The translations under genes and the position numbers were made by a program. Positions 42,325-50,878 of a stretch of 64,000 bases of DNA are shown in pieces. The notes under the pieces are model-generated. The model worked only from the letters and a program-made list of their open reading frames with translations, did no database searches and was not told where the DNA came from. Every line of letters starts with the position of its first letter. Positions within the stretch are counted from its first letter, which is position 1. Origin of the DNA: Aquincolibacterium sp041674705 (GTDB lineage: Bacteria; Omnitrophota; Omnitrophia; Omnitrophales; Aquincolibacteriaceae); the NCBI GenBank assembly GCA_041674705.1, contig JBAYVF010000001.1, positions 124,001 through 188,000 on the forward strand. The letters run 5' to 3'.

Positions 42325-43317
42325 CTAAATCTTTAGGAGCCGGCAAAGATCCGCCGGAGTTCTAATGAAAAAATCGGGTTTGACGGTCTCGAGCTCTTTG
42401 GCGGCCTGGAAAGGATTGGCGGCGAGCATCGGGAAGGCGACGGAACGGATCGAGAGGGAGGCTTTCGCGCGGTTGGCGGCGAGGACATCATCGGGGAGAT
42501 CGCCCACATAAAGAAATTTCTTTTTGGCGCCGAGGGCCTGCGCGGTTTTGAGAATGGAAAAAGGATGGGGCTTGCGCAAGGATTCTTTTTTCTCCCGCTC
42601 TTCTTTTTTGACGTCGTCCATCGTGGTCATTGCGTCAAAGAGGTCCGCGATGCCGAAATGCTTGAGCGCGTGGGAAGCTTCATAGAATGGCCGGCCGGTC
42701 GCGATGCCGAGTTTCAGGCCATGATTTTTGAGCTTTTCCAGGATCGGCCGTTTGAAAACAAGTTTTTCGCGATGAATAAGTCCGCGTTTTTTCCAATAAC
42801 GCATCCGGTTCATGGTCACACGCGGGAAAATGTCTTTGCCGAGATAGACTTCCTGAAAGATGCGGGCTACTTTCTCGATGGTGACCGTTGTGGGACGGCC
42901 GAAAAGGGCGGTAATGCCAGAGACCCTCAGAGGTCTTTGTTTGATGCTTTTGGCGAATTTTTCGATCGCGACCGACTTCTTGAGCGCTTCAAGAGTTCTA
43001 TTCTTGGACGGAAGCGATAGAAGATAGACGAGCAGGCCGTAGCAGCAGTCCCAATCGTCATTGAAACCTCCCAGAAGCTTGAATTGGTCTACGTCCCCGG
43101 GGGTGAGCAAGCTCGGGAACTTTCCTCCCGCCGACCGGCTGAAAAAGGGAATGGGACCATGCGTCAGATAGAGTTCTACGGTGTTACGGATGGCCTCAAG
43201 ATACGATAAGCGGGTATCTACGAGGACATTGTCGATGTCAAAAATAATGGCGTCCGCCTGAACCTTTTCAACCGGGGGGTGTTGGACGGGCAATTTCGAA
43301 GGAACCTTCTGTTTCAT
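42325..43317 (-). CDS. HAD superfamily hydrolase, TIGR01548-like
   Basis: A 330-residue HAD protein. Motif I is FDIDNVLVDT (nucleophile Asp near residue 27), then SYLEAIRNTVELYLT; motif II is GIATGRPFYEA; the last motif is YVGDLPDDVLAA. The long insertion between motifs I and II is unlike simple phosphatases and fits the TIGR01548-like group, whose substrate is not certain. No partner gene is adjacent. Confidence 0.75.
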   Translation of the reverse strand: MKQKVPSKLPVQHPPVEKVQADAIIFDIDNVLVDTRLSYLEAIRNTVELYLTHGPIPFFSRSAGGKFPSLLTPGDVDQFKLLGGFNDDWDCCYGLLVYLLSLPSKNRTLEALKKSVAIEKFAKSIKQRPLRVSGITALFGRPTTVTIEKVARIFQEVYLGKDIFPRVTMNRMRYWKKRGLIHREKLVFKRPILEKLKNHGLKLGIATGRPFYEASHALKHFGIADLFDAMTTMDDVKKEEREKKESLRKPHPFSILKTAQALGAKKKFLYVGDLPDDVLAANRAKASLSIRSVAFPMLAANPFQAAKELETVKPDFFIRTPADLCRLLKI

Positions 43318-43389
43318 GGAGCCAGTTTACGCCTCGAAGTGCGTCCTGTAAAGACTGATTTGGATTTCTGTTTGCCGTTGCAAGCGTAC

Positions 43390-43419
43390 TTGTGCGTTCG
43401 CGCGGAGCTGTGCTAATAT
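43390..43419 (+). promoter_or_regulatory. Possible promoter of the tRNA gene
   Basis: TTGTGC (43390-43395), an 18-nt spacer and TAATAT (43414-43419) lie about 60 nt before the tRNA. Confidence 0.5.
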
Positions 43420-43479
43420 ACCCGCCCTGAACCCAGCGCAGTTCAGTCGTTTTTATTTTCCCTTCTTAAAAATTATCAT

Positions 43480-43553
43480 GTCGGGGTAGCTCAGTTGGCT
43501 AGAGCGAGGGACTCATAAGCCCTAGGTCGCCAGTTCAATCCTGGCCCCCGACA
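43480..43553 (+). tRNA. tRNA with CAU anticodon (Met or Ile2)
   Basis: A complete cloverleaf of 74 nt: acceptor GTCGGGG/CCCCGAC, D stem GCTC/GAGC, T arm GCCAG-TTCAATC-CTGGC, and anticodon CAT at 43514-43516 in loop CTCATAA. The anticodon stem AGGGA/GCCCT has one A-G mismatch next to the loop. CCA is not encoded. The CAU anticodon may be elongator Met or an Ile2 tRNA to be modified by TilS, whose gene is next. Confidence 0.93.
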
Positions 43554-43604
43554 CTATTTTCGTTCTGGCGTACGCCGCGCACCTTATTTTTCCTCGGACG
43601 TGTT

Positions 43605-44621
43605 ATGAAGAAAAAGCAGTTTTCAGCTACAGCGTTGCTTTCACGCCTTGAAGCGCATCTCCGGGACAAACGATTCTTTAAGGCGCGTCAAAAAATCCTC
43701 GTTGCTTGTTCGGGCGGGCCGGATTCGGTCGCGCTTTTTCATCTCCTGCGATCCCTTGCGCCAAGACAGGGCTGGAAATTAGGATTGATCCACTTCAATC
43801 ATCAGCTCCGGCCCGGTGCCGCAAAAAAAGACGAACAATCTGTTAAAAATCTTGCCCGGAAATTCAAGATCCCTTTTTTCCGAGGGACGGGGAACGTGGA
43901 ACGGGAAACAAAAAAGACAAAAACGTCGATCGAGGAAGCCGCGCGTCAAATGCGCTACGATTTTTTTCTCCGGACTGCGCGGGCAGAAAAATTCCAGGCG
44001 ATCGTATTGGCCCACACGCAAGATGATCAAGCTGAAACCGTGCTGATGCGGGTTCTTCAAGGGACAGGCCTGCGGGGTCTTCAGGGGATCCGCGAAAAGT
44101 TCAAAGCGGGCGGCACGACCCTGGTGCGACCGCTCCTCTCTTTCACCAAAAAAGAACTGCTGGGTTATCTGGCAAAAGAACGCATCCCATTCCGTTCGGA
44201 CAAGTCGAACGACTCTTCGCGATTCGTCCGTAACCGCATTCGCCTGGAACTCATCCCGGGCCTTCAGCGTGATTTCAATCCACGGGTGGTCGAGGCTCTT
44301 TCGCGCATTCCCTCGATCGTGGCCGCAGAGAGCGCATTGATCGCAGAACTCGAAGAGAAGGCTTGGGAGAAAACGTTTAAAAAGATTCGCGGTGCCAAGG
44401 TAGAACTCCGCCGCTCGGTTTTTCTTAAATTCCCTGCAGCGCTTCAATTCCGCATCGTAGAAAAAGCTCTTAAGAGGCTCGATAAGCAAAGCGGCCTCTC
44501 ATTTGAGGCTTGGGAGCGGATCCGCCAAGGGCTTACAAGGTCCCGCTACCGCTCGTCCCTTCCCAGGGATATCGACTTTGAGCTAACCCCAAAAAATGTA
44601 ACGATTTACAGGAAGCGGTAG
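43605..44621 (+). CDS. tilS: tRNA(Ile)-lysidine synthase
   Basis: A 338-residue PP-loop enzyme that changes C34 of the CAU-anticodon tRNA-Ile2 to lysidine. It has the ATP motif SGGPDS (36-41), HFNHQLRPGA, the HTQDDQAETVLMR stretch and DKSNDSSRFVRNRIR. The long C-terminal domain of E. coli TilS is shortened. It starts 51 nt after the tRNA and precedes FtsH, the common order in many bacteria. Confidence 0.95.
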   Translation: MKKKQFSATALLSRLEAHLRDKRFFKARQKILVACSGGPDSVALFHLLRSLAPRQGWKLGLIHFNHQLRPGAAKKDEQSVKNLARKFKIPFFRGTGNVERETKKTKTSIEEAARQMRYDFFLRTARAEKFQAIVLAHTQDDQAETVLMRVLQGTGLRGLQGIREKFKAGGTTLVRPLLSFTKKELLGYLAKERIPFRSDKSNDSSRFVRNRIRLELIPGLQRDFNPRVVEALSRIPSIVAAESALIAELEEKAWEKTFKKIRGAKVELRRSVFLKFPAALQFRIVEKALKRLDKQSGLSFEAWERIRQGLTRSRYRSSLPRDIDFELTPKNVTIYRKR

Positions 44622-44636
44622 AGAGCATAATCAGGT

Positions 44637-44665
44637 TTGATATCTTCAATTTCCCATGCTAGACT
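44637..44665 (+). promoter_or_regulatory. Sigma-70-type promoter of ftsH
   Basis: TTGATA (44637-44642), a 17-nt spacer and TAGACT (44660-44665), 45 nt before the ATG at 44711. Confidence 0.6.
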
Positions 44666-44710
44666 ACGGCTCCTTTTTTCTGAAAAAAACAACAGAGATC
44701 CACGAATTCC

Positions 44711-46657
44711 ATGGCGAATCCTGTCAATAGCAGGCCAAAAAAGAACGGCTCACGGCCCAAAAATGGCCGGAAATTACCTCCCAAGCCCGGCGAACCGGAC
44801 CGCCGGCGGCTGATCGCTCTTTTCCTTATACCGCTTGGCATCTTTCTGATCCTTCAGGTTTTTGTATTTCCCAATTTCGAGCTCAAAGAACTCAGCTATT
44901 CCGAATTCTACCGGATGCTGGGGCGCAACACCGAAACCGGCGAGATCCTTTCCTGCGAACTTGTGGACAATGTGGTGCAGGGCAAGATGATCACAGGGTC
45001 CTACTTTCAAGTCCACATTCCCTACAATGACCCCGAGATCCTTCCGATGATCCGCAAGAACGTCGCGAATTTCACGGTCAGCCCGCCGCAAACTTTCTGG
45101 CGTAATTTCTTCGCGGGAATTTTTCCGACCCTTCTTCTGATCGGATTTTTCTGGTTTTTTGTCTATCGCGGCGTCCAGCAGGGCGGCGGCAAGGTCTTCT
45201 CATTCGGGAAATCACGCGCCAAGCTTGCAGATAAAGAAAAAAGCCTGATCACTTTCAAAGACGTTGCCGGTGTTGAAGAAGCCAAGGAAGAACTCCAGGA
45301 GATCATCGAGTTTTTGAAGGAACCCCTGCGGTTCACGAAGTTGGGCGGGCGCATTCCCAAGGGCGTCCTTTTGATGGGGCCCCCGGGAACGGGGAAAACG
45401 CTTCTCGCGAAGGCGGTGGCCGGCGAGGCCGAAGTGCCTTTTTATTCCATCAGCGGTTCGGATTTTGTGGAAATGTTCGTCGGTGTTGGCGCCGCGCGTG
45501 TGCGCGATCTTTTTGAACAAGCCAAGCGCTCGGCCAAAGCGGGCGGCAAAGGCGCGATCATTTTTATCGATGAGATCGACGCCGTCGGCCGCCAGCGTTT
45601 CGCCGGGATCGGCGGCGGGCATGATGAGCGCGAACAGACCTTGAACGCGCTTTTGGTCGAAATGGACGGGTTTGACACGCATATCGGCGTGATCCTGATC
45701 GCTTCGACGAACCGTCCCGATGTGTTGGATCCCGCGCTGCTTCGTCCGGGCCGTTTTGACCGTCAAGTGGTTGTGCCGCTTCCGGATCTCGTGGGTCGTG
45801 AAGCGATCCTGAAGGTCCATGCCCTCAAGGTAAAATTGGATCCTATCGTTGATTTTAAAACAATCGCGAAACAAACCACTTATTTTTCCGGCGCGGACCT
45901 TGCGAACCTTGTCAACGAGGCGGCCCTTCTGGCGGCGCGTCTCAATAAAGAAACGGTCGGGATGACCGAGCTTCAGGAATCCATCGAACGCGTCATGGCC
46001 GGGCCGCAGCGCAAGAGTAAAAAAGTTTCGGACAGGGAAAGGAAGATCGTGGCGCATCATGAATCCGGGCATGCGCTTGTGGCGCTCCTGACGCCCGGAG
46101 CCGATCCTGTCCACAAAGTGACGATCATTCCAAGAGGGATGGCCGGCGGCTATACGGTGAGTTTGCCGGAGGAAGACCGCACGCTTCATAGCAGGACTTT
46201 CTTTTTAGCGGAGATCCCCGTTTTGATGGGCGGAAGGGTGGCCGAGGAAATTATTTTTGGAGATATCACGACCGGAGCTCACAACGATCTTCAAAAAGCG
46301 ACCCAGATCGCTCGTGAAATGGTATGCCGGTTCGGGATGAGCGAGAAGATCGGCCCGATCGTTTTTGGCAAAGAAGGCGGGATGGTCTTTTTGGGCCGCG
46401 ATCTCATGGATGAAAAGAATTATTCGGAGGACACCGCCCGGTTGATCGATGGGGAGGTGAAGCGGATCCTCGAGGAAGGTTACGAGCATGCGAAGAAGAT
46501 CCTTACGGAGAACCGCGGCAAGCTCGAGGCTCTGGCGAAGTTGCTTCTCGAAAAAGAAACGTTAGATGCCGATGAGATCAAAAATGTTACGGGCCTTGGG
46601 ATCACACTTCCGCCGGTGGGCGGCGGGCCTTTGCCAGTTGGGACGCCCATCGCGTGA
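44711..46657 (+). CDS. ftsH: ATP-dependent zinc metalloprotease FtsH
   Basis: A 648-residue membrane protease that degrades misfolded and regulatory proteins. It has two membrane helices (33-53, 134-153), Walker A GPPGTGKT (223-230), Walker B IIFIDEID (283-290), the SRH region, and the zinc site H450-E451-S452-G453-H454, with Ser where Ala is most usual. A basic, proline-rich N-terminus (residues 1-32) precedes the first helix. The stop overlaps the folP start by four nt. Confidence 0.97.
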   Translation: MANPVNSRPKKNGSRPKNGRKLPPKPGEPDRRRLIALFLIPLGIFLILQVFVFPNFELKELSYSEFYRMLGRNTETGEILSCELVDNVVQGKMITGSYFQVHIPYNDPEILPMIRKNVANFTVSPPQTFWRNFFAGIFPTLLLIGFFWFFVYRGVQQGGGKVFSFGKSRAKLADKEKSLITFKDVAGVEEAKEELQEIIEFLKEPLRFTKLGGRIPKGVLLMGPPGTGKTLLAKAVAGEAEVPFYSISGSDFVEMFVGVGAARVRDLFEQAKRSAKAGGKGAIIFIDEIDAVGRQRFAGIGGGHDEREQTLNALLVEMDGFDTHIGVILIASTNRPDVLDPALLRPGRFDRQVVVPLPDLVGREAILKVHALKVKLDPIVDFKTIAKQTTYFSGADLANLVNEAALLAARLNKETVGMTELQESIERVMAGPQRKSKKVSDRERKIVAHHESGHALVALLTPGADPVHKVTIIPRGMAGGYTVSLPEEDRTLHSRTFFLAEIPVLMGGRVAEEIIFGDITTGAHNDLQKATQIAREMVCRFGMSEKIGPIVFGKEGGMVFLGRDLMDEKNYSEDTARLIDGEVKRILEEGYEHAKKILTENRGKLEALAKLLLEKETLDADEIKNVTGLGITLPPVGGGPLPVGTPIA

Positions 46658-47502
46658 TCTGGAAGATCCGGCAAAACACCGTTTCTTTCGGCCGGACCCT
46701 TCTGATGGGGATCTTGAATATTACCCCGGATTCTTTTTTTGATGGCGGACGCTACCTCGATCCGGATGCCGCGAGCACGCAGGCTTTAAGGCTCGTCGGG
46801 GAAGGCGCGGATATGCTCGATCTTGGCGCCGAGTCCACGCGGCCGGGAGCCGTGCCGGTCACCGAGCGGGAAGAGCTCGAGCGATTACTGCCGGTCCTGA
46901 AGCGGGTTCGCAAAGAAGTTTCAGTTCCCATTTCGATCGATACGGTCAGTCCGAAAGTTGCGAAAGAATGCCTCGACGCGGGCGCCGACATCATTAATGA
47001 CGTCAGCGGATTGAAGCGGTCGGGCCATGACATGGCGAAGGTCGTGAAGAAATTCGACGCGGGGCTTGTTTTAATGCACAGCCGCGGGACGCCGGAGACG
47101 ATGCAGGCGCTCGCCAGTTACGGCGATGTTGTCACGGATGTGATGACGGAACTTCGCGAAAGCGTCAAACTTGCGGTGGATGCCGGGATCGAGCGTGAAC
47201 AGCTCGTGGTCGATCCGGGGCTTGGTTTTGCCAAGACGACGGAACAGAACCTCGAGATCATGAAAAACCTCGGGGTGTTTCACAAGCTCGAGCTTCCCGT
47301 CATGCTCGGGCCGTCCCAGAAATCTTTTATCGGAAAAGTGACCGGGCGAGAAGTGAACGAACGGGAATTCGGGACCGCCGCATGCATCGCGGCAGCGGTA
47401 ATGAACGGGATCCAGATCGTCAGGGTCCATGACGTCAAGGCGATGCGCGATGTCGTGCGTGTCACAGAATCCATTAAAAGGTTATCAAAAACGCCATCTT
47501 AA
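46654..47502 (+). CDS. folP: Dihydropteroate synthase
   Basis: A 282-residue enzyme that joins p-aminobenzoate to dihydropterin pyrophosphate in folate synthesis. It has MGILNITPDSFFDGG, the LDLGAESTRPGA motif, the IDTV strand and DPGLGFAKT. GTG at 46654 overlaps the ftsH stop (GTGA), which is a common coupling for this pair. The sulfonamide-binding region looks normal. Confidence 0.96.
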   Translation: MIWKIRQNTVSFGRTLLMGILNITPDSFFDGGRYLDPDAASTQALRLVGEGADMLDLGAESTRPGAVPVTEREELERLLPVLKRVRKEVSVPISIDTVSPKVAKECLDAGADIINDVSGLKRSGHDMAKVVKKFDAGLVLMHSRGTPETMQALASYGDVVTDVMTELRESVKLAVDAGIEREQLVVDPGLGFAKTTEQNLEIMKNLGVFHKLELPVMLGPSQKSFIGKVTGREVNEREFGTAACIAAAVMNGIQIVRVHDVKAMRDVVRVTESIKRLSKTPS

Positions 47503-47519
47503 AACAGTAACAGGGCTCG

Positions 47520-47622
47520 CCCCGTTAGAGTCTCAAATGACTTTGGCGGAGGAAAGAGCGATCGTTTTCAAGGTTTTTGGGGCAGAAAATTTTTTCAACA
47601 TTTGGTTAAGACTCTAACGGGG
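47520..47622 (+). repeat. GTTAGAG inverted-repeat element M2, upstream of yebC
   Basis: CCCCGTTAGAGTCT (47520-47533) pairs perfectly with AGACTCTAACGGGG (47609-47622). Compared with M1, the inner bases of the stem changed on both sides. The right arm ends five nt before the yebC ATG, and its GGGGG is the only ribosome-binding site. A 26-codon ORF (47537-47617, starting MTLAEERAIV) stops at TAA in the right arm. Confidence 0.85.
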
Positions 47623-47627
47623 GAACC

Positions 47628-48374
47628 ATGTCGGGACATTCAAAATGGGCGAGTATCAAGCATAAAAAGGCGATCGTGGACGCCAAACGCGGCCAGGTCT
47701 TTACGAAGTTCATCCGCGAGATCACGGTCGCGGCCAAAACAGGCGGCGGGGATTTGAACACCAACCCACGGCTTCGCACCGCTATTCAATCCGCCAAGGA
47801 TTCCAACATGCCGGCCGACAACATCGATCGCGCGATCAAAAAAGGGACGGGCGAACTGGAAGGCGTGACCTATGAGGAAATTTCCTACGAAGGTTTTGGC
47901 CCCGAAGGCGCGGCAGTCCTGGTGGCTTGCCTGACGGACAATAAGAACCGCTCGGCTTCCGAGATCCGGAGTCTCTTCAACAAAAATGGCGGCAACATGG
48001 GAAGCGCCGGAACGGTGGCGTGGATGTTCGAGAAGAAAGGTTTTATCGTGATCGCAAAGACCGCGACCACCGAAGACCAACTCATGGAAATCGCGCTTGG
48101 CGCCGGGGCCGAAGATATGACCTCGACCGAGACGATGTTTGAAGTGACGACGGCACCTCAGGATCTTTGGGCGGTCCGTGAGGCCATTGAAAAAGCGAAG
48201 ATCAAGATCGAGAGCGCGAACCTCACCATGATCCCCAAAAATCTCGTGAGCGTATCGGCGGACACGGGGCGCAAGGTGATCCATCTGATTGAGGCCTTGG
48301 AAGAGCATGACGACGTCCAGAATGTTTATTCGAACGCGGATATCCCCGAAGAAGTGATGAAAGAACTTGCATGA
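47628..48374 (+). CDS. YebC/PmpR-family protein
   Basis: A 248-residue YebC/TACO1-type protein. It has MSGHSKWASIKHKKAIVDAKRGQVFTKF at the start and the conserved GGGDLNTNPRLR and NKNRSASEIRS segments. Family members act in transcription control or help ribosomes at polyproline stretches; which applies here cannot be told. It lies just before ruvCAB, the most common arrangement. Confidence 0.95.
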   Translation: MSGHSKWASIKHKKAIVDAKRGQVFTKFIREITVAAKTGGGDLNTNPRLRTAIQSAKDSNMPADNIDRAIKKGTGELEGVTYEEISYEGFGPEGAAVLVACLTDNKNRSASEIRSLFNKNGGNMGSAGTVAWMFEKKGFIVIAKTATTEDQLMEIALGAGAEDMTSTETMFEVTTAPQDLWAVREAIEKAKIKIESANLTMIPKNLVSVSADTGRKVIHLIEALEEHDDVQNVYSNADIPEEVMKELA

Positions 48375-48457
48375 CAGACTTCAGACTTCAGACTGGAGAC
48401 TACAGACTTAAAAACAAGTTTTTTCCTGTAGTCTGTAGTCTGTGGTCTGTGGTCTCC
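48375..48457. repeat. Tandem-word hairpin W7
   Basis: Left arm: 7-nt words CTTCAGA, CTTCAGA, CTGGAGA, CTACAGA. Right arm: GTAGTCT, GTAGTCT, GTGGTCT, GTGGTCT. The arms are nearly complementary and start at the base after the yebC stop. The ruvC start is 21 nt after the right arm, with its own AGGAG. Confidence 0.8.
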
Positions 48458-48477
48458 GCGCGCAGGAGATTTGTTCC

Positions 48478-48969
48478 ATGCGCGTAATGGGTATTGACCC
48501 CGGCACGCACCGGACCGGCTTTGGGATCCTCGAATCTACCGGACGGAGTTACAAGCTTGTGATCTGCGGCACCATCCGTGCCGCCTCTAAAGATCCGATT
48601 GCCAAACGCCTCCTTCATATTTTTGAATCCCTCCAGAAAAATATCCAGAGTTACAAACCCGATGTCGTGGCGCTTGAGACTCTTTTTTTCGCCAAGGATG
48701 TTCGTGCGGTTGAACGGATCGGGGCGGCACGCGCTTGCGCTATGCTCGCGGCTTCTAAGCAGGGCATCGAAGTGATAGAATACGCCCCGACGGCCGTAAA
48801 AAAGTCCGTGACCGGTAACGGCCGCGCGGCCAAAGAACAGGTGCAATTTATGGTGAAACGCCTTTTGAATCTGAAAGAAGCTCCGGCGCTTGACGCCTCC
48901 GATGCGCTTGCCGTCGCGATGTGCCATTTGCATTCTTCTAAACGAAAGGTTTTATGTACCACTACCTGA
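48478..48969 (+). CDS. ruvC: Holliday junction resolvase RuvC
   Basis: A 163-residue endonuclease that cuts Holliday junctions during recombination repair. The catalytic residues D7 (MGIDPGT), E67 (ALETLFF), D139 and D142 (ALDASDAL) agree with E. coli RuvC (D7, E66, D138, D141). The ATG at 48478 has AGGAG nine nt upstream. The gene overlaps ruvA by 16 nt. Confidence 0.96.
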   Translation: MRVMGIDPGTHRTGFGILESTGRSYKLVICGTIRAASKDPIAKRLLHIFESLQKNIQSYKPDVVALETLFFAKDVRAVERIGAARACAMLAASKQGIEVIEYAPTAVKKSVTGNGRAAKEQVQFMVKRLLNLKEAPALDASDALAVAMCHLHSSKRKVLCTTT

Positions 48970-49556
48970 ATGGAAAAATCGCGGAGAAGACGCCGACAGC
49001 GGCGATCCTGGATGTGAACGGGATCGGCTACGAGGTGCGTGTGTCGCTTTCCACGTTCTCAGGTCTTCCGAATCTTGGAGAAACTGTTAAGCTTTTTACG
49101 CATTTTGTCGTGCGTGAAGACGCCCAGTTGCTTTATGGCTTTGCCGCGGAAGAAGAGCGCGAAGCGTTCCGGCTTTTGATCTCCATTTCCGGAATCGGGC
49201 CGAAACTTGCAATCACATTACTTTCCGGCGTGACGCTTCCGGAGCTCAAGCGTGCCATTCAAGAAAAGAACATTCCGGTGCTGACGGCCATTTCCGGGAT
49301 TGGACAGAAAACGGCGGAGCGCGTGATCATTGAATTGAAGGATAAGATCGGCAAAGCCGAAGTGTCGGCCGGCAAAGAGCTCATTCATGACGCGAGTGTT
49401 TCCGACCAGATGGTTGAGGATTCGGTCTCGGCGCTCGTTTCACTCGGTTATACCAAGCAGAAGGCGAAGGATGCAGTTCAGAAAACGCTGAAGGCCTTGC
49501 TTGGTAAAAAACCGACGGTGGAAGAGATCATTCGCAGCGCATTGAAGCACGTATGA
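48954..49556 (+). CDS. ruvA: Holliday junction branch migration protein RuvA
   Basis: A 200-residue protein that binds the four-way junction and loads RuvB. It has the N-terminal OB domain (YHYLNGKIAEKTPTAAILDVNGIGYEV), two helix-hairpin-helix motifs (ISGIGPKLA, ISGIGQKTA) and the C-terminal RuvB-binding helix (ALVSLGYTKQKA). Normal length. It precedes ruvB by 14 nt. Confidence 0.96.
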   Translation: MYHYLNGKIAEKTPTAAILDVNGIGYEVRVSLSTFSGLPNLGETVKLFTHFVVREDAQLLYGFAAEEEREAFRLLISISGIGPKLAITLLSGVTLPELKRAIQEKNIPVLTAISGIGQKTAERVIIELKDKIGKAEVSAGKELIHDASVSDQMVEDSVSALVSLGYTKQKAKDAVQKTLKALLGKKPTVEEIIRSALKHV

Positions 49557-49570
49557 AAGTTTAGGACCTT

Positions 49571-50590
49571 ATGGTAGACGACAGAATGCTGGATCAGGAA
49601 TTCAAGCCCGAAGAGATCGAGATCGAGGTTACCCTCCGTCCGGCCACGCTCGAGGAATTCATCGGGCAGACCGAGGTGAAGGACAATCTCAAGGTCGCCA
49701 TCGAAGCCGCCACGCAACGCAAAGAATCGCTCGATCATATTCTCCTTTTCGGGCCTCCGGGCCTCGGGAAAACCACACTTGCCAATATCATCGCCAACCG
49801 CATGAGCGCCAAGATCCACCAGATATCGGGGCCGGTGCTGGAACGGGCGGGCGACCTGGCGGGCATTCTCACCAACCTTGAAAAAGGTGACGTGCTTTTC
49901 ATCGATGAGATCCACCGCATTCCTCATGTGGTGGAAGAATATCTTTATTCGGCCATGGAAGATTATTCGATCGAGATCATGATCGATAAAGGACCTCATG
50001 CGCGATCCGTCAAGATGCAGCTGCCGCGCTTTACGCTGATCGGCGCCACGACCCGGAGCGGTCTTCTCACGGCGCCCCTGCGTTCGCGATTCGGGATCAT
50101 TGAACGGCTGAACTATTATGAGAACGAAGATCTGGCCACGATCGTGAAACGTTCCGCAAAGATCCTGGAGATCGGGATCGATGACAAGGGGGCTCACGAG
50201 ATCGCCGGCCGTGCGCGCGGCACGCCGCGTATCGCGAACCGTCTTCTTCGCCGCGTGCGGGATTATGCGCAGGTCAAGGCCGACGGGAAGATCACGGCGG
50301 AGGTTGCGGACAAGGGGCTCAAGATGCTCGGGGTCGATCAGGAGGGCCTGGATCCCATGGACAAGCGCATTCTCAAGTACATTCTCAAAGAATGCAACGG
50401 CGGTCCGGTGGGCGTCAACAGCCTTGCCGTCGGCGTGGGAGAAGATGCCGAGACCCTCGAAGAAATTTACGAGCCCTACCTCATTCAGCGCGGTTTTATG
50501 AAGCGCACTTCGGCCGGCCGTGTGGTGACCGAGCTCACCTACCAACATTTCGGGCACAAGCCGCCCGCGTCTTCCAAGCAACTTTTTTAA
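49571..50590 (+). CDS. ruvB: Holliday junction DNA helicase RuvB
   Basis: A 339-residue AAA+ motor that drives branch migration with RuvA. It has RPATLEEFIGQTEVKDNL, Walker A GPPGLGKTT, Walker B FIDEIHR, sensor GATTRSGLLTAPLRSRFG, and a C-terminal winged helix. It completes ruvCAB. Confidence 0.97.
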   Translation: MVDDRMLDQEFKPEEIEIEVTLRPATLEEFIGQTEVKDNLKVAIEAATQRKESLDHILLFGPPGLGKTTLANIIANRMSAKIHQISGPVLERAGDLAGILTNLEKGDVLFIDEIHRIPHVVEEYLYSAMEDYSIEIMIDKGPHARSVKMQLPRFTLIGATTRSGLLTAPLRSRFGIIERLNYYENEDLATIVKRSAKILEIGIDDKGAHEIAGRARGTPRIANRLLRRVRDYAQVKADGKITAEVADKGLKMLGVDQEGLDPMDKRILKYILKECNGGPVGVNSLAVGVGEDAETLEEIYEPYLIQRGFMKRTSAGRVVTELTYQHFGHKPPASSKQLF

Positions 50591-50661
50591 GGTGCTTCAT
50601 AGATTTCTTGGAAGGTGCATCCGTGCCGTGTTATATTACGGCAAATCTCGAGAGGAGCCCT

Positions 50662-50877
50662 ATGAGCGACCTTGCAAAAACTCTGATCTTCTTCGGCCTG
50701 ATCCTGGTAGGTATGGGGATCTTCGCGGCTATTTTTTCAAAGATTCCAATGCTTGGAAAACTCCCGGGCGACATCTTCCTCCGCAAGGGGAGCTTCGCTT
50801 TTTATTTACCCATCACTACTTGCATCCTGCTCAGCCTGATCCTCACGCTCGCTTTCACGCTTTTCGGAAAAAAATAA
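50662..50877 (+). CDS. DUF2905 small membrane protein
   Basis: A 71-residue protein with two membrane segments and the DUF2905 motif LPGDIFLRKG between them. It is often found after ruvB. Its function is unknown. The ATG at 50662 is supported by GAGAGGAG seven nt upstream. A much longer in-frame extension from 50392 runs inside ruvB and is not used. It starts one nt before cdaA after its own stop. Confidence 0.88.
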   Translation: MSDLAKTLIFFGLILVGMGIFAAIFSKIPMLGKLPGDIFLRKGSFAFYLPITTCILLSLILTLAFTLFGKK

Positions 50878-50878
50878 C

